Source: Oreohelix idahoensis (lineage: Eukaryota; Mollusca; Gastropoda; Stylommatophora; Oreohelicidae). From it: a stretch of DNA of 64,000 nt. Positions 44,838 to 58,695 of this stretch are shown piece after piece. Made by a program: the position numbers and the translations under genes. Numbering within the stretch: the first letter of the stretch is position 1; the number at the start of each line of letters is the position of its first letter. The stretch spans positions 434,001 to 498,000 of the forward strand of contig JAMPIV010011350.1 of the NCBI GenBank assembly GCA_024509875.1. Reading direction: 5' to 3'. The notes under the pieces were generated by a model. It did no database searches and was not told the DNA's origin. It was given only the letters and a program-made list of their open reading frames with translations.

Positions 44838-45197
44838 CTATCTAACTATCTACCTAGTCTGTCTAACTATCTACCTAGTCTGTCTAACTATCTACCTAGT
44901 CTGTCTAACTATCTACCTAGTCTGTCTAACTATCTACCTAGTCTATTTAACTATCTACCTAGTCTGTCTAACTATCTACCTAGTCTGTCTAACTATCTAC
45001 CTAGTCTGTCTAACTATCTACCTAGTCTGTCTAACTATCTACCTAGTCTGTCTAACTATCTACCTAGTCTATCTAACTATCTACCTAGTCTGTCTAACTA
45101 TCTACCTAGTCTGTCTAACTATCTGCCTAGTCTGTCTAACTATCTACCTAGTCCGTTTAACTATCTACCTAGTCTATCTAACTATCTACATAGTCTG
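44838..45197 (+). repeat. 21-bp minisatellite at a LINE 3' tail
   Basis: About 17 copies of a unit like CTAACTATCTACCTAGTCTGT, itself built of four-base CTAN steps. Because 21 is divisible by three, two plus-strand frames stay open, giving artefactual 145-146-codon ORFs. Confidence 0.95.
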
Positions 45198-45240
45198 ATT
45201 CTGCTCTTGAGTTAGGGAAGGCAAAGACAGCGAGGAAAGG
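45198..45240 (+). mobile_element. S4 SINE fragment
   Basis: CTGCTCTTGAGTTAGGGAAG and AAAGACAGCGAGG match the tail of the S4 SINEs at 18.5-19.1 kb. Confidence 0.5.
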
Positions 45241-45344
45241 AACTAATTAACCCACCTCATGATGATGGACCTAGTATTGTGAAGGCTTAAATATTCACTC
45301 ATTGCAGCAGCATCTACTATGGTACTCAAAGCTGCTAACCTCTG

Positions 45345-47943
<2,599 letters not shown>

Positions 47944-47960
47944 GTCGTCCCCGCTTGAAG
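47944..47960 (-). other. Polypurine tract of the Gmr1-like element
   Basis: On the minus strand AAGCGGGGACGAC immediately precedes the 3' LTR start TGTGACAG, the expected plus-strand primer. Confidence 0.6.
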
Positions 47961-48074
47961 ATATGACACTCTTTTCATGTCTACATTATGGAAATAGATT
48001 TTCTATGTTAGTAGCTTCCGGGTGACTGTTTTCTTCCCTCTCATCTTCCTCCTACTTCGTTGTCCAATTCCTGC

Positions 48075-49009
48075 TCATGAAGTCTGTTCCAACGTTTTCT
48101 TTCTCTGGAATGTATTCTGTGTGCGTTTGAAAGAGTGTCGCCGAGTTTGACATCGTTGAAAGATTCCGTGTGTTTGCAGTGGAAATTCCCTGCAACTATC
48201 ATCATCTTCGTCAACTTCGGTAGCTATGGCGACCGCCAGGAGATGTTCGGAGGACGGTGCCGGTCTTTCCAAGTATTTCTTTAACACAGAGGTTTTCAAA
48301 CTTTTTTGGTCCGCGGCTCCCTTGACCTGTGCATAAATCACCGCGGCTCCTCTGTATACTACAAAGACCTATATTTATTGATGGACTATGGCTCATAATA
48401 TCGAGCCCAACACTTTTTCCAAGCCACCGCGACGCCCTTAGCCGAGGGCCACGACGCCCATGGGAGCCGCGACGCACAGTTTGAAAACCTCTGCTTTAAC
48501 AGATTTACATGGTAGACCTTCTCTTTTCCTTTATTAGAGATCTGGTAGCTAGTTCTTGCGATCTTTTTAAGGACGGTAATCGGCCCTTGCCATCCGATGC
48601 GTAGTTTGTTGTTCCCGGTTGGGAGTAGCAACAAAACTTTCTCTCCGCTTGCAATTCTCTTTTTTTCGCGGCTTTCCTGTATCGGTTAGAGTGCTTTGCG
48701 CGTGCTCGCTTAAGGTTGGTCGTTGCTAGGTCCCATCCTAGTTTTAACCTTTCCTTTAATTCCGACACATTTACTGGCTGAGACGACTGTCTCATCAGCC
48801 TTCTGGTCTGTCAGGGGCCGAAGTAAGGCTTCAAGCGGCCCCTTTTTAGATCTTCCGAATAAAAGAGTAGCTGGGGAAAATCCTGTAGAGGGCTGTGAGA
48901 CTTCCCTGTAGGCGAATAAGGCTGCAGGAATGTAAAGGTCCCAATCTTCAGGTTTCTCTTGTCCCAGTTTACTTAAAATCATGTTGAGGCTTCCGTTAAC
49001 ACGTTCTAC
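48075..49009 (-). pseudogene. Integrase C-terminal region of the Gmr1-like element
   Basis: Minus-strand frames carry, in order, a WDLYIPAALFAYREV segment, TGFSPATLLFGRSKKGPL (the conserved stretch after the catalytic core), a charged helix, then a chromatin-binding-like end (LRIGWQGPITVLKKI, KEKVYHVNLL). Frameshifts lie near 48720 and 48600. The hAT MITE at 48287-48494 interrupts the frame just after the HVNLL motif. The acidic remainder (ATEVDEDDDS) follows at about 48278-48075. RT would be expected after this and is absent. Confidence 0.85.
48287..48494. mobile_element. hAT-type MITE
   Basis: 208 bp with perfect 16-bp terminal inverted repeats CAGAGGTTTTCAAACT and an exact 8-bp TSD, CTTTAACA (48279-48286 and 48495-48502). 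This TIR sequence and TSD length are diagnostic of hAT elements. Too short to encode transposase; it would be moved by a hAT enzyme from elsewhere. Confidence 0.95.
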
Positions 49010-51462
49010 TGTGGTAAAGTACAGTGAAACAGCGATGAAATCATAAATTATATATATATTAATGTCAAAATAATAGTAGTAGAAATATAATTAGTAAAGT
49101 TGTAACGCGTCTTCTTCCCCGCGCCAGAAAACGCATTGATTTAAGCAGGACAGAACATAGTGAGAAATCTTATCGCCGCGTTGGTAGTATTAGCCTTTAA
49201 AAACGCGCCCGTCAAAGGTTAACGATATAAATTTGAAAAAATCTACTAGCGTAGTGGTTCCAGGAAAGATAGAAAGAATAAAACACACGAACGCATAAGA
49301 TTGAGAGAGCGGACACCTGCTGCCGGCTTGTCAAGTGTTAGAAGCTTGAATTTGCTACTCGGGCCAACAGTGCGAGGCGATGCCGTTAGCTTGTGTCGAA
49401 AACGATGTCGCAAGTTTGAAAATTTAAAAATACCCCGCTAGTCCAATACATTTCTAACCACAGACACTGTAGAAAAATATATATATACACACACGCATAA
49501 TTACTTCCTATCGGGAAAAAGGAAGATCTGAGGCGATTTTTATAACATTCAAGTAGTTGAAACTTAGAAAAACAACGAACACCAAAATGGAAAATATATT
49601 GAATTCTTTATTACTAGGTTTATGATCATAAAAGTTAGCTAGTCTAAGAGCTGGTCTTGTCCTGATGGGTAATATGCTTTCGAACAAAAAATCGGACAGA
49701 TAGAAATAAAGTTATAGACAAAAGACGGTATTTGTTCGTACAGACAGACCAACACATGCTCGTTTGGACTTGCACTAAAGGTGACATTTTTTGACGCGTC
49801 CTTGAAAAAGGCAAGAAAGGGTACAAGTAGTCTGTTGTATGAAGGGGGAGACAAGGAGGGGAAAAAAATTATGGGATGGCTCAAACTGAATATTTTTTTG
49901 GTAGTGTTAGGCCAAAACCAAGTGTATTTTTGGTGAATGCCAAGTTCGGACGGACAGACCGTCAGAAGTACACTAACATTGGACCGAAATTGGACCTTAG
50001 ATTTAAAAATTTGAATGGGAAATCTTAGTAGTAGATCCTATTGGTCAAAATTTTTCATAATATTGAGTACATTCAAAGGCTTGACGCCATTTGTAGAAGA
50101 TAGTCTCGAGAGCAGGACGTTGTGTATTTGTGAAAAAAGTGATTAGCCTTATTAAAGCAAATATATATGAAAGTATAGGCATCACAGTTCAGCCAGCAGT
50201 ATATCTAGAATCTGCAATTCAACGTACCTGTGTTTTTTTCATTGAATTTCTGGTAAGACCGACATTTTTCATATATCTTTTGTTTAAAAATGTGAGTGAG
50301 AGATGCTGCCATCACGAATGTAAGTAATCAGGTCCCAAGCTGATTTGTGCAGGGCCTGACGGAGAATTAAGATAAAACACATTGCCAGTTTTGTAAATGC
50401 ACATGTTTTCTTAGGTGACCAGAGGGACACAGCTCACCTATCCCATAGTATGGTAGAAAAGAAAGATTAATAATATTATTGCAGATGCAGTGCCGCCTTT
50501 GTAGGAGAGACATGTGAACAACACTGGTGCACTGTGGAATGGATGTGCTGGATTGGTCCATTGGATATGACCCAGCTCTTTATTTCTTATGTATGCTCTT
50601 TTGTATATAAAACACAGTCTAAATAAGATATCAACCAGGAGACATTGTTTCATTATTACAGGGTTTATCTGGCACTAGTCCGGTGCCAGAGTTCTATGTG
50701 AAAGCCTTTGAGAAGTTTTGGAGTCCAGTAGTGATAGGGGTCGCCAGTATCCCCCCTATTACTTTTGGAGCAGTGGTCATTTGGCAGAAAGAATTCAGAC
50801 AGTTCCAGTGGGCCAGATAAGTGAAATATCTGGTACCCTAATAGTACATCAGCTGTAAGAGCAGCATACCCCTGTATTCAAGAAATAAAATATTTCCCTA
50901 GTGAAATTAACAGTGACATTATATTGTAAAGAGACTGGGAGTGATTAAAGAATCCCTAACAGCCATCCAGTGTTAGAAACCAGTAATAGACAGATTTTAG
51001 TAACACCATTAGTATAATTTAACAGTATTTGTTTGGACACTTGTCCCTGTGGGTCTAAAATTTACATTTTGTATATATCTTGAATTCTTTTCATTTTTTA
51101 AAGTCCTGACCAGAAGAATACTAGGTTCAGGACCAAATAAATCATACAGAAAATTATTAATTGTACAAATTTATCCCAGGTGTTGTTTCCTTTAATCTTA
51201 GACCTTAATACTTGTTTGTGTAGAGGTGTATTATTGTTAAAGTACCATCACACCACACTTGCATATCCCTAGACATTAGACGTAGCTATCATTCATACTA
51301 GTCAAGAATAAGTCTGCTTGAGGCCATAAGGTGGTAGCAGAAAGGTACTTTGATAAATCAACCCTAAATTTGTTAGAATCAGGGACCTTCACAGCTGGCC
51401 TCATTCAGTACAATAAGGAAACATATCAACAACATTTCATAACATCAAAATCCACCACGATA
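49010..51462 (-). mobile_element. Solo-LTR-like insertion, copy C
   Basis: This 2.45 kb block inside integrase is flanked by TCTAC (49005-49009 and 51463-51467). The plus-strand left end is TGTGGTAAAG. The right end reads AATCCACCACGATA, two to three bases longer than in copy A. Minus-strand landmarks GTGGTGGATTTTGATGTTAT, CTGTGAAGGTCCCTGA and ATGTCTAGGG match copy A in order. No ORF of note. Confidence 0.7.
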
Positions 51463-51467
51463 TCTAC

Positions 51468-52185
51468 TAACCCACTTCCGGCCGGATTATAAGGGCTTGT
51501 GTAGATGTGCTGGTTCCTCAAGATCTTAACGATCTCATCCATCAACAGGCTACGGTATGGGGATCCGTTATCCGTCAAAACTTGTTGAGGGAATCCCAAC
51601 CGTGTAAATATCTGCACGAGGGCTTCTGCGACATGCTTGGAATCCGTGCATGTTAGCGGTATAGCTTCTGCCCACAAAGTGCAAGTGTCGACTAAGGTCA
51701 GGATAACCCTGTGCCTTCTTTTAGTCCTTTCTAAGGGTCCTAAAATGTCTATTACAACCCGTTCAAATGGTGTTCCCACTACTGGCATTTCACCCATGGA
51801 AACTGCGGGTGTCCAATGCTTGGGTGCCACACGTTGGCACTTGGCGCAGGATTTCACGTACCTGATAATATCAGAGTTCATTCCTGTCCACCAATAGTGA
51901 GTCGATATTCCCTGATTTGTGGCGTTCTGTCCCGTATGTCCGCTAAAGGGAAGAGAGTGCCCCATTTCTAAGATTAGTCTTCTGTACTGTTTCGGTACTA
52001 GGAGCTGATTAAAACCTTGTTCAGGCTTGTCCGTTCTGCGATAAAGTACGCCATCCTTAGAAAAAATTTCCCCGTGCTGTCTAGGGTCCTTAGCCATAGG
52101 CAGTTTCCTAAAGCAGGGTGCCAAGGTAGGGTCCTTTTGTTGCGCCTCTTTAAGTTCTTTAGGTAACAAATTTGGCGCAGGCTCC
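51468..52185 (-). pseudogene. Integrase zinc finger and catalytic core, Gmr1-like
   Basis: About 240 codons on the minus strand: a lead-in LPKELKEAQQKDPTLAPCF, then a HHCC zinc finger (LILEMGHSLPFSGHTGQN and YVKSCAKCQRVAP), then the rve fold with VVIDILGPL (first catalytic Asp) and VLTDNGSPYRS (second Asp). The frame runs into copy C at the codon expected to give the catalytic Glu, so the DDE triad is physically split. Integrase inserts the cDNA into host DNA. One frameshift near 52180 separates it from the protease frame. Confidence 0.92.
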
Positions 52186-52711
52186 GTTCCTTCTTGGTTT
52201 GCCCTCTTGTGGTTACTGCTGCCACAATTGGCTCTTCCGGTTTCCCAATAAACACATATCTACCGCCAAGTATGACTGGGTAGATCGGGTCATCCATAAC
52301 AACCACTTTGATCACACCTCTGACAAAATCAGAGCGTATATCCACCAATGTGATGGGACGCGTCATGGGTGCATCTCCTTTGAAAACTCCACAAAGTTTG
52401 ACGGTGTCTTCTGTCTCTTGACCGGGTTTGACCAAGTGTCTTGCAACAATGCAATCAAAAGAAAGCCTCGTGTCAAAAAGACAATAAGTTGAAGTACCGT
52501 TCAAAATAGTAGTACCTCGCGTAGAGGGCTTCTCCCCCTCAGGTTGAGAATCACTGACATAAATTCTTCCTTGCGAGACTGTTTGCAAGCATCCGATGCG
52601 TTTAGGCTCGGTGTGCTCGCTCTGATCATATGTCCCGTGCGCAGGGGTTTTCCCTTTGTCACCCTGTCCTTTCTGGCCGCGGTGCCATGAAGAACGGTTG
52701 GGTTGATCAGA
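52186..52711 (-). pseudogene. Gag-pol protease region, degenerate active site
   Basis: The frame continues gag after the CMC transposon: a basic Gly/Lys-rich stretch with no zinc knuckle, then a retropepsin-like segment with TYCLFDTRLSFDCIVARHL, where the usual DTG reads DTR, and a late VMDDPIYPVILGG strand. An AAVTTRGQTKKE linker leads towards integrase. If DTR is genuine the protease is inactive. A diverged gypsy-like peptidase fold is inferred from position and the later ILGG motif. Confidence 0.7.
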
Positions 52712-52714
52712 ATA

Positions 52715-54903
52715 CACTGACTAACAAAAAAAAACTTTTTTTTTCTTTCTCTAACATTTCTATGTTTGTCTGGTCAATTTTAATGCGCTGTTTTTAAATC
52801 TGCAAACCGTTTTTCTCTATCAGGTCGGGATCTCTAGAAATACGCAATTGAAGTTTTTTAACAAGGCATACAGTATTATAACATCATTCATACAAGAAGT
52901 GTAACAGTTATGTAGGCTTGAATTTCTTTGCAGTCGACTTTCGTCGGTGAATGGCATGTGGTACATCGCGATGAAGCATCCAACAATAATCGGCAAGCAT
53001 GGTCACACTCCACCGTCCTTGATAGCGTGACTCCATTACGGCGATATCTTGATGGAATTGTTCTCCATGTTCATCGCTGACTTCGCCAAGTTTGTCAGGG
53101 AAAAAGTCAAGATGCGAATCAAGCAAATGGATTTTGAGGGACATGTTACAGCCCATAATTCTGTATGCATCTATGCACTGCTTAACAATATGCACATAGT
53201 CGACAGATTTATGATTTCCCAGAAAGTTATCGACGATTGATTTGAATGCCATCCATGCGCGAAGTTCACTACCATGTAACAAGTTCTCGAATTGTTTGTC
53301 TGCAATAACTTTCCTAATCTGAGGTCCTACAAAGATACCTTCCTTTATCTTTGCATCGCTAACTTGCGGAAACTTTTCTCGAAGATAAGTGAAAGCTTTG
53401 CTCGTTTTATCTAACGCTTTTACGAAATTCTTCATGAGCTCCAACTTTATATGTAACGGTGGTAAAATGATGCCGTCTTTTGTTAACTAATGGCTCATGT
53501 ATTACATTTTTATGCCCGAGCTGCATACGATCCCTGATAGGCCACACCTTTCTTGCATAATGTTCCTGTCTGTTGCGGCTGTCCCATTCACATAGGAAGC
53601 AACAAAATTTAGTATACCCAGTCTGCATGCCCGTGAGAATTGCAATGACCTTTAGGTCTCCACAAATCCGCCATTGGTAGTCATTGTACTTTATTTTTGC
53701 CAAAAGTATACCCATATTGTAATAAGTTTCTTTCATATGAACAGAGTAGGCGACTGGAATTGATGAAAATAAATTTCCGTTATGCAATAACACGGCTTTT
53801 AGACTAGTCTTGGAAGAGTCGATGAAAAGTCGCCATTCGTTAACTATGTGCTCATGACCGAGGTGCACCATTAGACCGTTTACATCTTTGCAATAGCAAA
53901 TGCCATCATCCATCTCAAAGTATTGAACAAGTTCTCTGTGTCTATGACGAAATTTAGATATCGGAGTATTGGGCGCTAAAAGATTCCATTCTTTGAGTCG
54001 CGAACCGAGTAATTCCGCTTGTCCTTTGGTAAGAGCGAGATCACGTATTAGATCTGAAAGTTCTGAATGGTTAATTAAGTGAACACCATCATTCACCGGT
54101 ATATAATCCGAGTCAGAATTAGTTTCTAAAGCAGGTAAACTATCACTTTCTGATGGTTCATTCACGTCCAACGGATATTGTTATGGTGGAACTGGGATCG
54201 GACACGTGATTGGATCATGAGGAACTGGTTTCGATACCGATTCAATATTTGGATAAACCACAGACTTTCTAGTTTTAAAAGTGAAACCATGGATATTTGT
54301 CAAGCAGAAGTAACAATCAGTAGCGTGATTTGTCGGTTCACGCCATATTACTGGCACTCCAAAAGGCATCGACTTATGCTTCGGCGATTTTCGTAACCAA
54401 CCTGCCAATGTATTTGCACAGGTCGAAAAAAAAAAACTGCATTTGGCTTCCAAGATTTATTTGCATCATCAACTTTCGAATCGAAATAACGTTCATATGC
54501 TTTCTTTAGTAATGGTGTAAAGTTTTTTCTGGTGAACACGATCGGTAAAATATCCGCATACGTAACAGAACAGATCAGCCGAATTTCTACAACTTCTAGA
54601 AGCCATATTTCGCTCAGAATTATTTCAAAATACAGTAACTATTTGAAAAATAGCGTAACATATGTCATGCATCTTTTAGCAGTATAAAAAGTAGAATTAT
54701 TTTGCATTTTATTAATTTTTAATAAGTTATATAGTAAAAATGAAACGGAGCAAATAACGGTTTCCCAAAAATATATTTATTCACAAATATCTTAAGAACC
54801 TGACGTGATAGAGATAAACGGATTTCAGATTTGAAATCAGCGCAAGAAACTGACCTAAGAACACTTATTCTTATATAAGAAAGAAAAATGTTGTTTGTCA
54901 GTG
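52715..54903 (-). mobile_element. CMC/CACTA-like DNA transposon
   Basis: 2189 bp with terminal repeats CACTGACTAACAA (left) and CACTGACAAACAA (right, inverted), flanked by an exact 3-bp TSD, ATA (52712-52714 and 54904-54906). Removing the element and one TSD copy puts gag and protease in the same frame, confirming the boundaries. CACTG-type ends and a 3-bp TSD point to the CMC (CACTA, Mirage, Chapaev) superfamily. It carries one broken transposase-like gene. Confidence 0.85.
52908..54539 (-). pseudogene. Transposase-like protein of the CMC-type element
   Basis: Minus-strand frames 54348-54539, 54181-54453, 53407-54171 and 52908-53444 together cover a protein of about 530 residues. Visible: a RKNFTPLLKKAYERYF start, PFGVPVIWREPTNH with DCYFCL, CYCKDVNGLMVHLGHEH, WRLFIDSSKTSLKAVLLHNG, RICGDLKVIAILTGM, FCCFLCEWDSRNRQEHY, then LGNHKS, GCNMSLKIHLLDSHLDFF and SDEHGEQFHQD. 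This is a family I remember as common but unnamed in hydrozoans, insects and other invertebrates. Conserved Asp/Glu/His suggest an RNase H-like DDE enzyme (inference). A frameshift at the A-run near 54430, a stop near 54178 and a shift near 53420 make it dead. Confidence 0.8.
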
Positions 54904-54906
54904 ATA

Positions 54907-55962
54907 TTTGTTGTTGGTGGAGTACTTGTTTTTATAGAATTTAGATTTTTCCGGAGGGGAATTCTGGGGTCCAGTTTCTCTGTGGTTATGGTGATGAGAA
55001 GAATGGGAAGACTGTTCTAGATAATTTTTCCGAGAAGGCTCTTCTGTCGGTTTACGTTTTGTGACCGGCAGTTCGGCCAGCGCATTATGATATCGCTCAG
55101 ACTTTTCCAAAATGTCTTTAAGTTTTTCTGCGCCTTGCTCAGCTAGAAATCTACGGGTGTCTCTTGACAACATGTTCTTTATTTGTTCGGTTATAACGAA
55201 CTCCTCAAGTCCTTTATAGGTAGAGGAAAGCTGTGAAAGCTGCAGACACTTTGTCAAGTATCCCTTAATACGAGAAGAGAACTGGTAAAAAGAGTCGGTG
55301 CCCTCCTTTCTGCTGTTACGGAACGACTGCAGAAATTTTCTAGCGTTCATTTCGAACCGTTCAAGCAAAGCCTTCTTCAACACGTCGTAATCGTCTTGGT
55401 GGTTGCTTCCCAGTTTTGCGTAAACATCATACGCACTACTTTTTAAAGCCTGAGAAAGCTTTACACACCAACACTACCTCTCTAAACCGTACAGAGTTGC
55501 TATTCTCTCAAATTTTTTTAGATAACAGTCTATTTTTTCATTAGGTCTTGGGAAGGATTCAAGAGCAAAAGACATAGCTGCTAGTTGGGGAGATTGGGTG
55601 TTGGAAAGATCAGTTATTTGCGACTGAGGTAGAGAGTCTCCGTTACTGGAGGTAGAGGCAGATCCACGGCTTTGGACGTCTAGAGCCTTAAGAGCCAATT
55701 CATGCTGTCTCTCTTTCTCTCTTTCGTTCGCCCTGCGAATTTCCATTTCCTCATCAATCTTCTTCTGCTCCCTAGCTTCGGCTGCTTTTTCCTTCTCCCT
55801 AGCTTCTGCTGCTTTTTCCTTCTCCCTAGCTTTTGCTTCATTCTTCTCCGCATCATATCTGTCAAGTTCTTCGTTGACAAACGCCTTAGCTTCTTCTCCT
55901 TGTAATCCCTCTTCCCTTGCTTCCTCTCTTAGCATTTGCCTAAGTTTTGCACGCTCAGCCAT
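54907..55962 (-). pseudogene. Gag of the Gmr1-like element
   Basis: The ATG is at 55962 (GCAATGG, good context). The first 100 residues are a charged helix with an imperfect KEKAAEARE repeat; a Ser/Gln linker and a retrotransposon-gag capsid-like domain follow (FPRPNEKIDCYLKKFERIA, then VLKKALLERFEMN and FYQFSSRIKGYLTKCLQL). The end is basic and His/Asn-rich and lacks a CCHC knuckle. One in-frame TAG at 55474-55476 interrupts an otherwise continuous frame. The frame is next broken by the CMC transposon at 54903. Gag packages the RNA and forms the particle. Confidence 0.85.
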
Positions 55963-56837
55963 TGCAAATAACTGACTTTGACTTACCCGAGAAAGAAGTA
56001 AGAAAAAGGATACACTGGTTCCCTACCAATTACGAGAAAATACCAAATAAATATTCTGTTATTTAACTGGGATACCTTCTCCTTATTATCAGTTATCTAA
56101 ACTATCGCTGCTATTATCTGGCAATTAAGGCTCCTAATGCAAACGACTACGCCAAATAAATGGTAGATCAGACCAATCAACTGACAAAAAGAAACTATCT
56201 ACTATAGTGGAAAGAAGAAACAAAATTGTATTTCAAAATTTTTAAAAAATTTTAAGGAGAAAAACAAATCCCCTAAATTTTAAGTCCACCTACAAGTTCA
56301 CCCCTGAAGTCAGTTAGGGTAAGGGATGCTATTAACTGGACGAGTTAGTCCGAACGCGCTCCTTAGCTTAGCTCAAACCACCTTCTACTTCAAAAAAAAC
56401 CCTGTGATTGTTACACAATAACACACTACCAGTGGCCTTGTATTACAAAATCAATACATAACATAACTTCGACAAAGATCACCCTGTAAATCAAATTGTA
56501 TATAACTCTAACAAATGCTGTGGAAAATACAATTTAAAATATTTGTGGGGTCAGCAAGCCAATAAACAGATCGGTTGTCTAGGGGAATATTATTTTTAAA
56601 TATATTTAATCTCCCGAGACAATCACACTCTTGCTCTATCTAGATTATAAAGATTTTATCAGATTTAAGTCAATTATCTAGATACAGATTTGATCCTGAT
56701 TTGGAAACAAAGTTAATCTGTTGTACTAGAAAAGACGAATCTAAAGAATTCGCACCCTTTCAGTGGTACTTATTCAAGAATCTAGATCAAAGTCTCTATA
56801 AACGAGCAAACCGTTCTGTCGTACTTGCTCAGGATTA
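55963..56837 (-). other. Leader of the Gmr1-like element
   Basis: About 875 bp between primer-binding site and gag ATG. No ORF or nested element was recognised. Confidence 0.5.
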
Positions 56838-56867
56838 GAGTTCAATTCCCGGAAAAACGAGCGCCCA
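56838..56867 (-). other. Extended tRNA primer-binding site
   Basis: On the minus strand, three bases after the LTR, TGGGCGCTCGTTTTTCCGGG is followed by AATTGAAC. TGG matches the tRNA CCA end, and CCGGGAATTGAAC is the complement of a T-stem/T-loop (GTTCAATTCCCGG). Similarity to a tRNA thus seems to run to the T-loop. The tRNA was not identified. Confidence 0.6.
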
Positions 56868-56870
56868 TTC

Positions 56871-58658
56871 TGTCGTAGATTTCCGATAGGGGATTAAGAA
56901 CAATGTTAGGTCCCATCTGAATAGAACTGACCGAGGTGATGACTCAGTGCGAGATAAGGTAAACAGATAGATTTTCACTAGTGAGTTGGTGAAAAAGGTA
57001 GAGTCTGTCCCTGGATTTGAGAAACTACTTTAGTCCAGCCTATCGGTTACGACTAAACTTTTGCTGTTCAGACAGTATACCTATATATATATATATAAAT
57101 ATATATTATCAACCACTCACATCCACACACACACACACAGATAAGTGACGACAATTTAGAAGCACAGACGTGAAAACTATATTAATGGAATGTGGATATT
57201 GGGACGAGCTGACCGACACAAGTAATAAGTTTTTATGTTACTTTTATTTATCATAAAGGAAAACTTCACAACAGCTATATTCAAAAAATATCAAAATATC
57301 ATTTTAAAAAACACAAAGGGTTAAGAATTTACAGAAATAGACGCGTAAGTACTATCTTCCCTGTTGAGACCAGATCTCACAAAGAGAAGTTAATTAACCC
57401 CCAAAAGGTCAAAAAGATTAGCACTACGGTATAGAATTTTACTATACTGTAAAGAACAGAGTTTTTACGTTATTCTATTCCGAGATTAACAGTATTAGCA
57501 AAAAGAATCTCTTCTTTCTCTCGCTTCAGACACCCAGTGACCACATTTTCACTCTTACCTCATACGTGCTTTCACAACATCTGGAACATCTCTATGAAAT
57601 AAACAACAACAGATCAAAGGTTAGGTGTTGGCAAAAACAGACCCCAGTTTCTCCAAGACTGATTAATCTTTCTTATTTGTTAAACGTCTGCTTTGATATT
57701 CCTTCTTTAGGATTCTGTTGATGTCACCTCAATTAATCCAGGTAGGAAAATACTTAAGAGAGCTTTAATGTTCACTGAGTCAGTAGCTAGTAAAATTGAT
57801 GCTTGGAGAGAATGTCAGAGGGGTAAATCTCTCGGGATAAAAATCCTCGTTACACCACAAGTGGTTGGTAGTCGGGTAGTGTTAATGAACTTGGGAAAAA
57901 GAAATCCGGATACTTATCGGCCCAGTTACAAACTTATTCTTAATGTTCTTTGGGTTGGTACTCTGTCTCTTTCTGTGTATAAACACGACGCGAGACAGGA
58001 TCACCTTGAAGACCCGATAACTAAGTGAGAATGTTCTTTGGTAGTGTTGGACTTAGGTCCGTTATTTCTCAGATTAGACTTTTTCACCGATTCAGGCCGC
58101 TGGTAGATTTTGAGTACGACCCAGTACTGTGTGTAAGAAGAAAAAATACAAAATACTTAGCCACAATATAGTATTCTCAATCCTATCCTCACCCGCGTAA
58201 AATATAATATTATTATCCACTTCGGTTATTTAACTTTAATTAGAAACTACAAGCTTAGAGTTTGTCTTATCGTTTAAAAACTCCCGTGAAATAAATTCTA
58301 GTCATTTACAAAATTTAATCATCAAGAATTAGAAATAAATATTTATTTTGTCAGTACTCAAAATGAATATTGCATTTACTAGTCGATTAAATATCTCTTA
58401 CTGATTAATATCAGTTAGTTAGATTAACGCTACAGCCGGAACAATTTAGCTATAGATTATTTTAATTCGCTAGCCAATAAGCACAAAAAACTAGTGAAAT
58501 AAATGCCGGACTTAACCATTAAATCACTCTACACATACAAATCTTAGTGAAATAAAAGGGAGAGGGGCGGAAGGGGGGTAAATTGCAATTTATCTCCCCT
58601 TAGTCTCAGATTAAGCACCCCCCGCCCACCCCCCCCCCCCCCCCCCACCCCCCCCCCC

Positions 58659-58695
<37 letters not shown>

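Noticed and set aside
44761..45215. Two 145-146-codon ORFs with a seven-residue repeat
   Set aside because: Both are translations of the 21-bp minisatellite in different frames.
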